A stretch of DNA of 64,000 bases, taken from assembly GCA_973895155.1 (NCBI GenBank), contig OZ316899.1, forward strand, positions 10,106,001 to 10,170,000, given 5' to 3'. This stretch comes from Marsupella aquatica (Eukaryota > Marchantiophyta). Below the pieces are notes generated by a model that saw nothing but the letters and a program-made list of their open reading frames with translations, ran no database searches and was not told the origin of the DNA. This document shows, piece after piece, positions 29,946 to 41,030 of this stretch (the stretch's first letter is position 1; every line of letters starts with the position of its first letter). The position numbers and the translations under genes were made by a program.

Positions 29946-31786
29946 TGACAGGCTTGACCACCAAAGTGCTCTAATATAAAGTGAGTCTTTTTGATGTGAC
30001 ACCATATGACTTTACAGTCATTAATAAGTCTACATAAGACATTGGTGCATATTAAAATCTGTGTTTTATCGAAATTGATAGTCATAGTCATGCTTAGTCT
30101 AAGTAATATGAGCATGGTGTTTGTGGATACAAGTCCCCTGTAGTCATAAAATTGACTACAACCAAAGTTTTCATAACAAACCCTGGATATTATGAAATGC
30201 CATATTAACATGCTAGGCAAGGTGCTCATAAGTGCTCCTAATGATTGTTTTGCCCCTCCCAAAAGCACAACATAATAGGCTTGTTTAATCTATTGTTGCA
30301 ATTAGGTCATAGTCATGCATGTGTTTATTCCACCAAATTTAATACCCAAAACACCAAAGTAAAGAGCTAGGAACAAATTAACTGCACTCTTGGTAGAAAT
30401 CATCTTTAATCCTAACTGAGTAGAAAATATCATTTTATCCTAATTAACACCATCTAAACCGTAGCAAGCAAAGACTTTTGAGAAGACTTTCATACAAGGT
30501 AAAACTTGTTAACTTGTTAAGTGCCCTCAACGTGCCGATCAACGGGAAAAAATGCCAGCAGCCCCTACACTACCCAACTTTTGTGCAAACGGCAAGGGTT
30601 TGTCAAGTGCTACCCAACGTGTCGACTGCATTACCGCCAAGGTTTTTCCCCAGGATTTTACGAGGGAACCCAATAGCCACATTGGATTCCATTCCAAATC
30701 CAATTGTTCTTCCGAGCGCTCTTGACTCGTCCTACTCACTGCATTTCGCGTGAACCCTCTACCACAGTGGGCTCCATCGTTGCTACATCCTTTCTCCAGC
30801 CCATTCTCTCCGGTAGCTTGACTCGCTCGGGGAGATTGTTGCTTGTCGTGTCCAATCCAATTTGAGCTCCTACCATAGCATCACGTCTCAAGGTTTACTA
30901 ATGCGCAAGCTGTGTGCGGGGCTGTGTGGGAGGCAGAAAGGGCAACGATGAAGGTTTACCCTTGCGGAACGACACTTCAACCCTAATCCCTCATTTTATT
31001 GTGTATTGTCAGTTGCCCCGTATGCGCGTCTAAGGTTCTGTGTTTGCTTGCAAGGTCGGGCCAGGCTACTGTTTGGTTTTGCATTTCCTAGACAAAGCTG
31101 CATTGTGTTCGTGAGTGGACCTCGTTTTTGGTGCTCCTGTTTGTGAGTGGAGCCGGCGATCAAGGGAGTCTGGGAAGTATTGGAGTAGCCTGACTGAGCT
31201 CAACGCAAGGCAGAAGTGGAATGCAGGTGGAGTGCGCTTGCAAGGTAGAAGTCGAGCGCAGCTGGAGTGTTCACATTGATCTGTGCGAGAAGGGCGACTG
31301 CAAGCTGAGCTGCAGGAGTGGTGTTGGAGTGCAAGTCGGGCTGTGGGAGTGCTGCTGATGCGCTGAGGGAACCTGAACCTGTTGATGCAGTCTGGAGGGC
31401 GCCAAAGTTGTAGTTGTCAAAGGAGTTTGCTCCCTGTTGCTGCTGCCTGAGGGGAGCGCTGCTGTTGGAGGCAACTGTAAGTTGAACCGGTTGTGTACAG
31501 GTTTTTCCCTTTCAATTCTTTTGACCACATTCGCTTCTTTTGGTAGTGTATACACTTTGGCATTGTGGGCATTCTATTTCTTTATTTTGTGTTCCCTATC
31601 TATGTACCTGAAAAAGCGTGATCATGGGAGAGAATTAGTTTACAGTGTGTCGCGGAAGCAGGCCAACGCTTATACTATGTTGGCAAATTCTGAGCAGAGA
31701 GCAGGGAGTGTAACTGTTAGAGTATTGTCAGCCTCGAGGCTATTGTTGTTATTTCCAATGGTTCTTGCATTGTCCCGGAAACACAA
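29946..31786. other. No recognisable gene; possible CACTA subterminal part then unique sequence
   Basis: The first 350 bp or so contains scattered agtcata and gactaca motifs that may be subterminal repeats of the CACTA end at 29,906. The rest (GC-balanced, with G/T-rich runs near 31,100-31,450) has only short ORFs. It forms the left flank of the 13.3-kb transposon, and the same unique sequence resumes at 45,100. Confidence 0.4.
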
Positions 31787-31816
31787 CCGCATCAGCCTAT
31801 TCATTAAAAGTGTATT
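31787..31816 (+). repeat. Left terminal inverted repeat with target duplication ccgc
   Basis: ccgc at 31,787-31,790 is followed by the 26-bp repeat at 31,791-31,816. It is an exact reverse complement of 45,070-45,095. The match stops at once on the outer side, which marks the true end. Confidence 0.85.
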
Positions 31817-31839
31817 ATTATTTGATTTATGTACATTTG

Positions 31840-32160
31840 GGCAATGAAAAGTGTACTTTTGGGCGAGGAAAATTGTACATTTGGCCAATGAAAAGTGTAC
31901 ATTTGGGGATAGAAAAGTGTACAATTGGCCTAAAGAGTGTACATTTGGGCAATAAAAAGTGTATATTTGAACATCAAAATAGGTACATTTGGCTCTAAAA
32001 GTGTACATTTGAGTACATTTGGCCTAGAAAGTGTACATTTGAGTGAAAGAAACATACATTTGGCTTAAAAAGTGTACATTTAAGTGCAGTTGGTCTAGAA
32101 AGTGTAACTTTGAGTGCAACAAAGTGTACATTTGGCCTAAAAAGTGTACATTTTCCTACC
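31840..32160 (+). repeat. Left subterminal GTGTACATTTGG repeats
   Basis: About 14 copies of (a)aagtgtacatttgg(cc/gg) occur at irregular 15-35 bp spacing. The core aagTGTACAtt is nearly palindromic. The copies near the right end (44,958-45,045) read in the same orientation rather than inverted. They are likely transposase-binding sites. Confidence 0.75.
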
Positions 32161-32490
32161 AAAACTTATTATAATCATTTAAAAGAAAGGAATGAATAGA
32201 AAAATATTTTTAATTATGCAAAAAAGCAAACATTCATATTCATAATGATCAAAAGTTTAGAAAATGAGGAGATAGTATAACTAAAACTCAATGACATGGT
32301 CTCACATTAAAACTATTAGAATAGTAAATAACTAGTACGTAAGTTACTATGTTTGAATGAGTGTCGACTATTTACATAAAAACTAGGTAAGTAACTATCT
32401 AAATTAATTTAATTATTATAGCTTCGCAAGTAACAACTAAGTCTACTTGTCCATCCTTTGGAGATAAATTTGGACAGTTTGTAGAACATT

Positions 32491-35400
32491 TCAAGGAATC
32501 TTCAAACCTCTGCCCGCCATGTTTTCTTCTTTCATGTCAGATTTAAAACCATACATTGCAGAATTTGCATATTGCCAATGTTGAGCATTCTCACCAAACC
32601 CTGGATCTCGTTCCCATGTCTTAGTGGACATGAAACAGTTTAGATACCGTGCACTCTCAGTCACATCAAGTTTAGAGTGTTTAGGCCTCCACCATTCGAC
32701 TGGAAACATTGGAGCATATTGTTGAGGCATAGGAGGGTTTGTTGGAGATGTAGTTGGGACTTCATGCTTAGGGTCCACCGAACCCAAAGCTCTCACCAAC
32801 CAAAAATGACCTCCACCATTTTTATTCTCCCAATCATCCTTAGGTCGAAGAAATACAAAGTTCCCTTCACGAATATCCTGTAGGGGAATCCACCGTCCTT
32901 GTTCTCTCTCAGCTCGAGATCCAACAAATGGTGTTGCTTGATCTTCCATCTCTTCCAAGACCTCATTTTGAAGAGCTGTCATCTTTGCATTCTCCTCATC
33001 TTCACTTGGAGGACCACTTTGTTCCGGTTGGTTGACCTTGTAACCAGTGCCGTGGTTAGTCTTAGGCCAAAATCCATTTTTCAAGGGAAATTGAGTACTT
33101 GCCTCCCCTTCTAGTGCAAGCCCATTTGTCAACAACTCCACAATTCTCTCCCAATATTTCACAAGAGGAAATCTTTCCTTATATGCTATAGATGTCTCAT
33201 CAGTGCAACTCCTTCTCAAAAAATCAAGGTACTTGTTAAGAAATGGGATAATCTCTTCAGATTTTTTGTGTATCTCTCAAATGAATTTAGCTAAGGGCTC
33301 TCCACTAGGTAAAAGAAGAGAATTTGTTGTCAGATCTATTGCCCAAATGCACCTTCCTCCAATTGGAGCCCAAGCTTGCTTTACATGGGACTTATACTGA
33401 AATATTGGTACATTATCTCTCATAGAGAAAAGAAATGATACGGGTTTTGAGTGACCTTGAATATCTTTAACTTTGAAAGTTTGAAGATATTCTTTGTAAG
33501 ATGCAACTTCTTGTATCAATCTGGGAACTGGATGAATGCTCTCACATTCCCAAACCTCTGCCATAAGAGCAAGGAGAGTTGCAACTTCCTTGTGCTGAAC
33601 TTGATATGATACCTTCGAAAAGAGTGCATCAACATCTTCGTGTGTATGACCAACCATTAGAAAAGACATTTGAACAGTTTCAAATACTCCTCTACTCACA
33701 AGCTCACTACAAAATGCCATGACAGTCTGGTTTTTGTTATCCTTTGCTGAGTTATCCATTTGCAGTGTTAGGTGCCTTGGCAAGGGCTTGAAAGATGGAC
33801 TGCCTTGTTCCCCATGCATGTCCCCTCCTTGATCCTCACCATGTTGGGTGGAGACCGTCTCCGTCTGACTGTCGGCAGCTCCATCTTCAGAACCAATATA
33901 CCTATTCATTGGAATACTCTTTGGTTCCAAATATCCCTTAAAAAATGCATCAAAGTCAAGAAGGGCTTGAAAGAAAGGTCTATGAGGTTCCAAATAAAGG
34001 CCATCCAACATGTCACTTGTCTTGTCTCCATTGTACTCTTCAAGGTCTCGAAGACACTTAGCCAAGGATGTCACCGTGAAATCGGCATCTCCTGGCCAAA
34101 GGCCAGTGACACTAAAGTGTGCATAGACTCCTGGATCCCTTCCGTGGGTCAACATCCCTGTGAGAGCAATAGGTAGTGGCATCCCATGACCCGAAAGCGA
34201 TTTAGGAGTACTGACCATTTTTGGAATCCAGGTCTTTGCTTGATCCATCTTGTCGTGAATGATGCAAAGATATTCCCCTGGATGTTGCTTAGCCATCACT
34301 CGATGAGCATAGTAAACATATCTACGTGACATCTGCTCACGAAGATGTTGCGCTCATTTTTCTTCAATTTTAGCATGCTCTTTGTTCCTTCTTTCTCACA
34401 TCAAACTATCTTTGTATTCACAACAAAGAGTACACTTGGCAAATGCACCATCTTTATGGAAACTGAAGTTTGCGAATGATTTGCTCCAAATCTTGTACAG
34501 AGTATTCTCTGTAACTGGAGGAAGCCCCTCTTCCTTCATCTTTGTTCTCACATCTTCCAAAATCTCCAACTTCTTGTAACATGCTGGAAGACGATACTCA
34601 ATGGAGTCTGTCCCATGAGCCCCAACATAAGGTATATGAGGCATGGGCTCTGCATTTCGAGTCAAAAAATCCTCACACAGAGCTCGTGCATGCAAGGTAT
34701 TTGACCTTGTTTTCATGGAGCCCGTGTTTCCATGGAACCCAATTTTGCAACCCTCCACATATCTCCTTTTGTAATCATAATATTTTGTGTGGCTAAAGCC
34801 ATGGATGATTACAAATGCATGTCTACATATGACCATACCCTTGAGAACATGGTGCCCCTTATCACGAACATCATCTTCTCTGTAGTGGAAGAGGTTGAAA
34901 ATGTGTGATGTTTTTGACTCGCTAGACATCCCGTGAAATTCTATCCGGATATCTTCTATGTCTTCTCTTGGCATAGTCAGACAACATTTTTGCTTGCAAC
35001 AATTCTCTCTTTTAATTTCATCAATTGAAGCTTTTGTTGTTTTTGAAACTACCTTGGTTTCCAACAACCTTCTCTTCTTTTCAATCAGATCTACATGAGT
35101 CCTCTTGTTGAAATTGTATGGCCTTGTGCGTGGCATTCCCCTATCATTTACATTTGGATAGAGATCATCCCTATCCACCGTCTCCATCCTCTCTGAACCT
35201 TCAACCAAAATGTCCGACAAAAAATTCCCATTTGCAAGTAGTTTTGTTGAATCAATCCGCCACCAAACCAAAGTAATTACTCCCCTATGGAAATTGGGAA
35301 AGTATTGTGATTCCACCACATCTTTCACAACAATCCCTACATGGTCCTCACCAAGGATTTCATTGTCAACGGCCGCCGTTTCTTGAGGCATAGTGATGGT

Positions 35401-36206
35401 CCCCGTGGCAACCCTATTGGTTTGATCTGAACTGATGTATAGTTCGACCAACTCTGACATCCAATTTGACCGTTGGAAATAGTCACAATTAGTTTTAGAA
35501 ATTTCAGCTGAGGGAGACTCTGCAACAAAACTCCGCTCTATGTTGATATCATCGCCCGCATCCTTCTTTGAGAAACTCTTTCTACTTCGGACATCTGCCA
35601 CATCCCAGAGAACCCATGAGTCTTTTGCCTCGTCGATTGTTTCAGCCCCGCTGTGTTTGTAAGGTAAAACCCTACTCCCATGAATGACATCAGTGACCCT
35701 CACACTGATCCGTGATTCACCAAGTAAAATGTAGTGACATCTTTCCATTGGATTTGTATTGAAAACAACTCCAAGGGCTACACAACACCCAAATATGAAC
35801 ATTTCAACCTCATCCCCTTGCCTCAGAGTGGTTGATGAGTCCTCCTCTACAATTGGATTTTTTTCCAAATTACTCTCCGGTCAATTTGAACAACTACCTA
35901 CACTAATGCGTTTTTGAGAATTTGTTATCGTTGATAGATATGCGCAAGACAAATCCCAAATAACGCAAGAATCAATGGCATCAAAAAGGTTTTCTGCCCG
36001 AGGCATTGGAAATGGTAGTTTTGTGGTTCGGTCAAAAACTTTCTCAATGAGAACGCCCATTCGATTCTCTCTCAACAATATCTTTTGAACACTATCTTGC
36101 GGGTTGATTTTTTGAACTGTCCCGCTTGCAACATTGTAACCACCAATTGTCAATATCACATTGTCTCCTCTCAAAAATATTCCGGTCATTCCTACAATGT
36201 GTTCAC
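32491..36206 (-). pseudogene. DUF7869-type transposase (DUF8039-like repeats plus RNase H-like core), four in-frame TGA
   Basis: One uninterrupted frame of about 1,238 codons runs from an acceptor (tgcag before 36,206) to TAA/TAG-free coding end at 32,491. It is broken only by TGA at 35,881-35,883, 34,396-34,398, 34,354-34,356 and 33,277-33,279. The N-terminal part has two DUF8039-like repeats (ending CVIWDLSCAYL and WVLWDVADVRS). A Cys-rich block follows (CCKQKCCLTMPRED ... GHHVLKGMVICRHAFVIIHG). The core carries CIIHDKMDQAKTW, LTLQMDNSAKDNKN and MVGHTHEDVDALFSKVS, the diagnostic blocks of DUF7869 proteins, with conserved acidic residues. The C-terminus contains WIPLQDIREGNFVFLRP and PMFPVEWWRPKH. 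The domain family names come from recall. An upstream 5' exon is likely beyond the repeats. Confidence 0.8.
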
Positions 36207-37400
36207 CTGCACAATTTGAAATGTAAGGTATTAGTTAACAATGGTCCCAACTAGGAAGCAGATAGGTGTGAACCCTATCCAAGGACAGTGCGCAAATAGG
36301 GATCATCCCCATCAAGCAAAATAATAGGTCCCTAAACAATCCTTATCTAGCCCTAAGATCCCTGATCCCTATTTAGACGTCGGATACGGATGATCCCTGT
36401 CCAGACGGCAGATAGGTTCTATCACTGTCCAAACAATGGACATAGATGATCCCTGTCAGAACGGTGGATAGGGTCTGTCATTGTCCAAATGGCGGACACA
36501 ACTGATCCCTATCCAAATGGCGGATAGGTCTATCACTGTCCAAACAATAGACATGGATGATTCAAGGTCCGGATCACTTAGGATCACTCAGCGGTCCTAT
36601 CTGAAAGTAAAACCTTTCATATTGGGGTCCCATAAAGCAAATACCTCAAACAACGGACAAGGATCATCCCTATCCAAATGGCAAACAGGGATCATCCCTA
36701 TCCAATGGCGGACAGGGATCATCCCCATCCCAAATGGTGGACAGGGATCATCTCTATCCAAATGGCGGACAGGGATCATCCCCATCCAAACGGTGGACAG
36801 GGATCATCTCTATCCAAATGGTGGACAGGGATCATCTCTATCCAAAATCCGGACAAGGATCATCCCCATCCAAACGGTGGACAGAGATCATCGCTATCCA
36901 AACGGTGGACAGGGATCATCTTTATCCAAATGGGGGACAGGGATCATCGCTATCCAAACAGTGGACAGGGATCATCTCTATCCAAATGGTGGACAGGGAT
37001 CATCCCTATCCAAATGGTGGACAGGGATCATCTCTATCCAAAAGCCGGACAGGGATCATCCCCATCCAAATGGTGGACAAAGATCATCCCTATCCAAACG
37101 ATGGACAGGGATCATCCCCATCCAACGGTGGATAGGGATCATCCCCATCCAAACGGTGCACAGAGATCATCCCTATCCAAACGGTGGACAGGGATCATCT
37201 CTATCCAAACGGTGGACAGACATCATTCTTATCCAAAAGCCGGACAGGGATCATCCCCATCCAAACGGTGGACAGGGATCATCTCTATCCAAACGGTGGA
37301 CAAACATCATTCTTATCCAAACAGCACATAGGGATGATCCCTATCAAAACAGCTAACAGGGATGACCCTTGTACAGACAATTAACCTCTACACATAATTT
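36206..37400 (-). other. 5' intron or leader of the transposase gene, filled by tandem dyads
   Basis: The acceptor at 36,206 on the minus strand implies an intron extending rightwards through the dyad array. No protein start for the upstream exon was recognised. The minus-strand ORF at 37,859-38,131 (MKAEVEWGLGRLEANEVEER) is a possible but unproven first exon. Confidence 0.4.
36653..37380. repeat. Tandem array of about 26 dyad-symmetric 27-28 bp units
   Basis: The unit is ggacagggatcatccctatc followed by caaa(t/c)ggt. The core has 10-base arms around one central base (GGATAGGGAT-c-ATCCCTATCC), so each unit can form a hairpin or bind a dimer. Units vary (ccc, ctc, cgc or cat in the right arm) but length is constant, so spacing puts successive dyads about 2.6 helical turns apart. 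More decayed copies extend left to about 36,240. Confidence 0.9.
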
Positions 37401-38221
37401 AATGTTTGACCAAAGAAAGGTTCGATTGAGATGATCCCAATCGTGAGTTGGGCTAGATACCCCAACCTTAAGTAACTTAGATATACAATTCCTAAATTTG
37501 ATACCAATGGAATATTCTATAATTAAGTTGAAAGTTACCTGTAATGGAAATGATTCTTGAACACAAAACTCACTTAGTTTATGTTGTCAAACCAAGTAAT
37601 AAAAAACTTTGTTGAAGGGGTAGTTCTCAGTAAGCTGGTAAACTAAATGCTTCAGGGGTGTGGAAGAAATTAAAACTAGATGTTCTGTCTAGAAAACAAG
37701 AGTGGCTCAATGGGGCTCCGTAATGAACGGACCTGGTTGAGAGACTGAATGAAAATCTAGAAATGAAAATACCAAATGAGGACCAGCCGGAGCAGCCCAA
37801 GTATCTTATACCATTTATTCAAGATCGCTCTTACGGATAAGGCGATGCGTGATCAGCTTTAAGCAACGGCGGAGTTTAGGGTCGAGTGGATTAGGTCACC
37901 CACGCCACACAACCAAGTCGGGCAGCACAATTTACGCAGCCTTGCATTTAGGGTTTGCAGCTCGGCCTCCCACGTGTTGAGTCGGCCTTGCCTCGCCTTG
38001 GTGTGGGGGGGTAAAGGAGGCAAGAGGTCCCACTTGGGCCTCATTCTTCTTCCCTCCTCTTCTTCGCTCCTCCGCTCCTCCACCTCATTCGCTTCCAGTC
38101 TCCCTAGGCCCCACTCCACCTCCGCCTTCACACTAGAGTTTCTGCCCTAGCCGCCACGTTAATTGCCCTAGATCTAACGCTCTGTGATCCTCCACGTGTC
38201 CATACGACCACGTGTCACAAG
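37400..38221. promoter_or_regulatory. Divergent gap between transposase and ParB-methyltransferase genes
   Basis: The first 450 bp is AT-rich. About 37,900-38,200 is C/T-rich on the plus strand with ctcctc runs and an ATG-proximal ccacgtgt pair (cctccacgtgtcc and accacgtgtcac, about 38,190-38,217), G-box-like CACGTG elements. The position between opposed genes makes it the likely two-way promoter. No other protein-coding signal is convincing. Confidence 0.4.
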
Positions 38222-38351
38222 ATGGATCCATCTAGACCTATTCATGTGTCTTTGGTCATTGAGCCAACAGAGGAGATAGACCTCTCCTCCATTGAGGATG
38301 TGGTAGACACGGCCCTCGAGGATTCCAGAGCCTTCCAATTGCTCAATCCAA

Positions 38352-39004
38352 GTAAGTATCTCGGTAACAAGTTGAATATTTGTGCATTGGACAAAGATCA
38401 TCCATGTCCAAGTAGAGTCCAAGTAGAAGATAGTGATCTTTATTAGGAATTGGATAGAGATGATCTCTATCCAAACTGAGGACAGAGATCATCCCTGTCC
38501 AATTGGATAGGGATCATCTATTTCCAAAATGACGATAGAGGATGTCCAACCAGAGGATCGAAATTGTCCTATCAGAGGATGCTGAGGAACTTTATTTTTA
38601 ATTGGATAGAGATGATCCCTATCCAAGTAGAGGATAGAGATGATCCCTGTCCAATTCCTAATAAAGATTGTCAGTATCCTCTAATCGAACAAAGATGATC
38701 TTTATTAGGAATTGGACAGAGATCATCTCTATCCAAGTAGAGGATAGAGATCATCCCTATCCAAGTAGAGGATAGAGATGATCCCTATCCAATTCCTAAT
38801 AAAGATTGTCAGTATCCTTTGATCGAACAAAGATTATCTTTGTTACGAATTGGACAGAGATCATCCCTATCCAAGTAGAGGATAGAGATCATCCCTGTCC
38901 AATTGGATAGGGATCATCTCTGTCCAAACTGTGAGAGAACCTCATCTTTGTCAATTACAAATTATGATTTTCCAAACTAATATGCATGGATGGGACTATT
39001 GCAG
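38352..39004 (+). repeat. Intron 1 of the ParB-methyltransferase gene, filled with dispersed dyads
   Basis: Between a strong donor (gtaagtat) and acceptor (actattgcag) lie about 15 copies of ggatagagatgatctctatc-type dyads and aggatagagatcatccctatc half-variants, arranged in imperfect higher-order repeats of about 120 bp (38,620-38,920). Confidence 0.75.
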
Positions 39005-40602
39005 GGAGCGATCTAAATGGATTGAAACCAGCAATTTCAGAATCAGACTGCTCCGAGGGAGTCTTGTTGGAGCAGAGCAAACCAGATTTTTGTTGGGGCC
39101 TTGAGTTCTCTAGAGTTGATTTTGATTTCCTTAGCACGTCAGAGAGACGGGATCCCATTTTGTGCATAAAGGTCAGAACAGAAGATCAAGAGACTCTTGT
39201 ACTCGGACCTGTAGTCTTCATTGGAATTGAAGGAAGAGGGTTTGTTTCCATCATTCTTGAGCTCCATGAAAGGATACGATGGGTTAAGCTACATCTACCA
39301 TCAAAGGCGTATTCTTCAGAGTTCAATGTTGAGTGGTCTGCTGTTGGAGAACTTGGCGTGATGGCAATGGGCTTTTTCCCTAAGTCGTATTCAACTCAAA
39401 AGGTGATTGCTGGAGTGAAGGGGATTCTTCCACTTGACATCATGTATGGGTTTCAATATGTGAAGCTGAATATCCATAAACACCAAGGGAATTATGCATT
39501 TCCGGTGACATGGATTTTAAATAATTTTCTTGACAAGGGAAGATTCCTATCTTTGGAATCAGGTGTTTGCCTTGACAAGCAAATTGCATTTGCGGAGGAG
39601 TTTGCAATGGATAATGCAAAAAAGTGGGTAGAATCATTACCCAAGCCTACAAATGTTGCACCAGTAGTGGTGAACGAGCTTCCAGTAGTTGTTAACAAAG
39701 AAGTTCTCAAAGAAGTTCCCAAACCTAGAAAAATATCTCAGGAGACAACAACAGGGACTGCAGGAACAACGGCTGGGACAAGCACCAAACAAGTGGTAGG
39801 GAAGCGAAGACTAAGAGAGAGGAAGGGTCGCGAGAAAATTGAGACATTGTTGAAGGAACCCGAGAAGAAGCCAGTGGTGAAGAAACAGAAAACTGACAAG
39901 TCTCTTTTGCGGTCAACCCCTGCGGACGTACAGATGCTCCCAGAAGATGAGGGAGACAAACTTGATGCCCCTGAGGAGAAGAAGGTCTTAGAAGGAAATG
40001 ATGTTCTCCAGAGAATAGAGCAGTACTATACTTTTGGGATAAATGAACTGTTTTCTATTCCAGTGGAGAAAATTGTGCCTGCACCTGCAAGATTATGTTA
40101 CAGGATGCTCAGTAGTACCCATGTGAAGCACATAGCCGAATCCATGGTCAAAAACCCCGGACATGAACCTCACGTCGCGGACCTGCTTCCTTACAGTCTG
40201 AAGCTTAGAAAGTTGCTCCATTTTGACAGCACGGAGAACGACCGCAAAGACTTTCTTGCAGGAGTGAAGAAAGGCAAGATTGGTTTCTTTGCCATCAGTG
40301 GGCAACATTTGGCTAGGGCGGCCAAGTGGGTTCTCGAATGGGCCAAAACTGATGCCAAGCTCACAGTGTTGGCAAAAAAGTTAAAATACAGGAAGTCTAG
40401 ATTATTGTCAGACCTTACACCATCGGCTATATTGGTTGAGCACTCAATGAGATCAAATGCCATCAATTCGACGATGGTGTTTCAATCGTGCTTCAAAGAT
40501 ACAATTGTTCATGCAAGGAAACAATTCCTTGAATGCGGAGGACCAAGAAAGCCAAAGCACGGGGACAACAAGTCAAACGCCCAAGAGAATCAAAAATTTC
40601 AG

Positions 40603-41030
40603 GTGAGAAACACTTTTCTTGTTTGGACAGAGATGGTCTCTGTCCAAGAGTGTGACCGTCCGTTACATTGATTTTAGTTCAATATATTTCTGGTTATGAC
40701 TTGGATGGAGATGGTCTCTGTCCAAGAGTGTGATCGTCCATTCTAGAGATTTCTCTTCCTTCTACTTTTGGTTATGACTTGGATGGAGATGGTCTCTGTC
40801 CAAGAGTGTGATCGTCCATTCTAGAGATTTCTCTTCCTTCTACTTTGGTTATGACTTGGATGGAGATGATCTCTGTCCAAGAGTGTCATCGTCCATTCTA
40901 GAGATTTCTCTTCCTTTTACTTTTAGTTATGACTTGGATGGAGATGGTCTCTGTCCAACAAGCAAGTGATAGTTTGTTGTCAAATCTCATTGATTGTAGA
41001 TAACTTATTTTCCCCTAATTTTGACTGTAG
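40603..41030 (+). repeat. Intron 2 of the ParB-methyltransferase gene, four 78-bp repeats
   Basis: Four copies (starts near 40,693, 40,770, 40,848 and 40,926) of a unit contain ttatgacttggatggagat then ggtctctgtccaagagtg. Each carries one degenerate GGA(T/C)(A/G)GAGAT..TCTCTGTCC dyad, so the repeat is built around the same site as the arrays upstream. Confidence 0.8.

Noticed and set aside
32491-36206. TGA recoding (selenocysteine or reassigned codon) in the transposase
   Set aside because: Other genes in the window use TGA and TAG as normal stops and there is no sign of a recoding element. CpG decay is simpler.
36653-37380. CRISPR-like array of 28-bp repeats
   Set aside because: Units are contiguous with no unique spacers, are palindromic throughout and lie in a plant transposon. 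They are tandem dyads.
36481-37384. Plus-strand ORFs of 130-290 codons over the dyad array
   Set aside because: They are translations of the tandem repeat in several frames (…DRDHPYPNGGQG…). Open frames follow from the 27-28 bp unit lacking stops, with no gene-like context.
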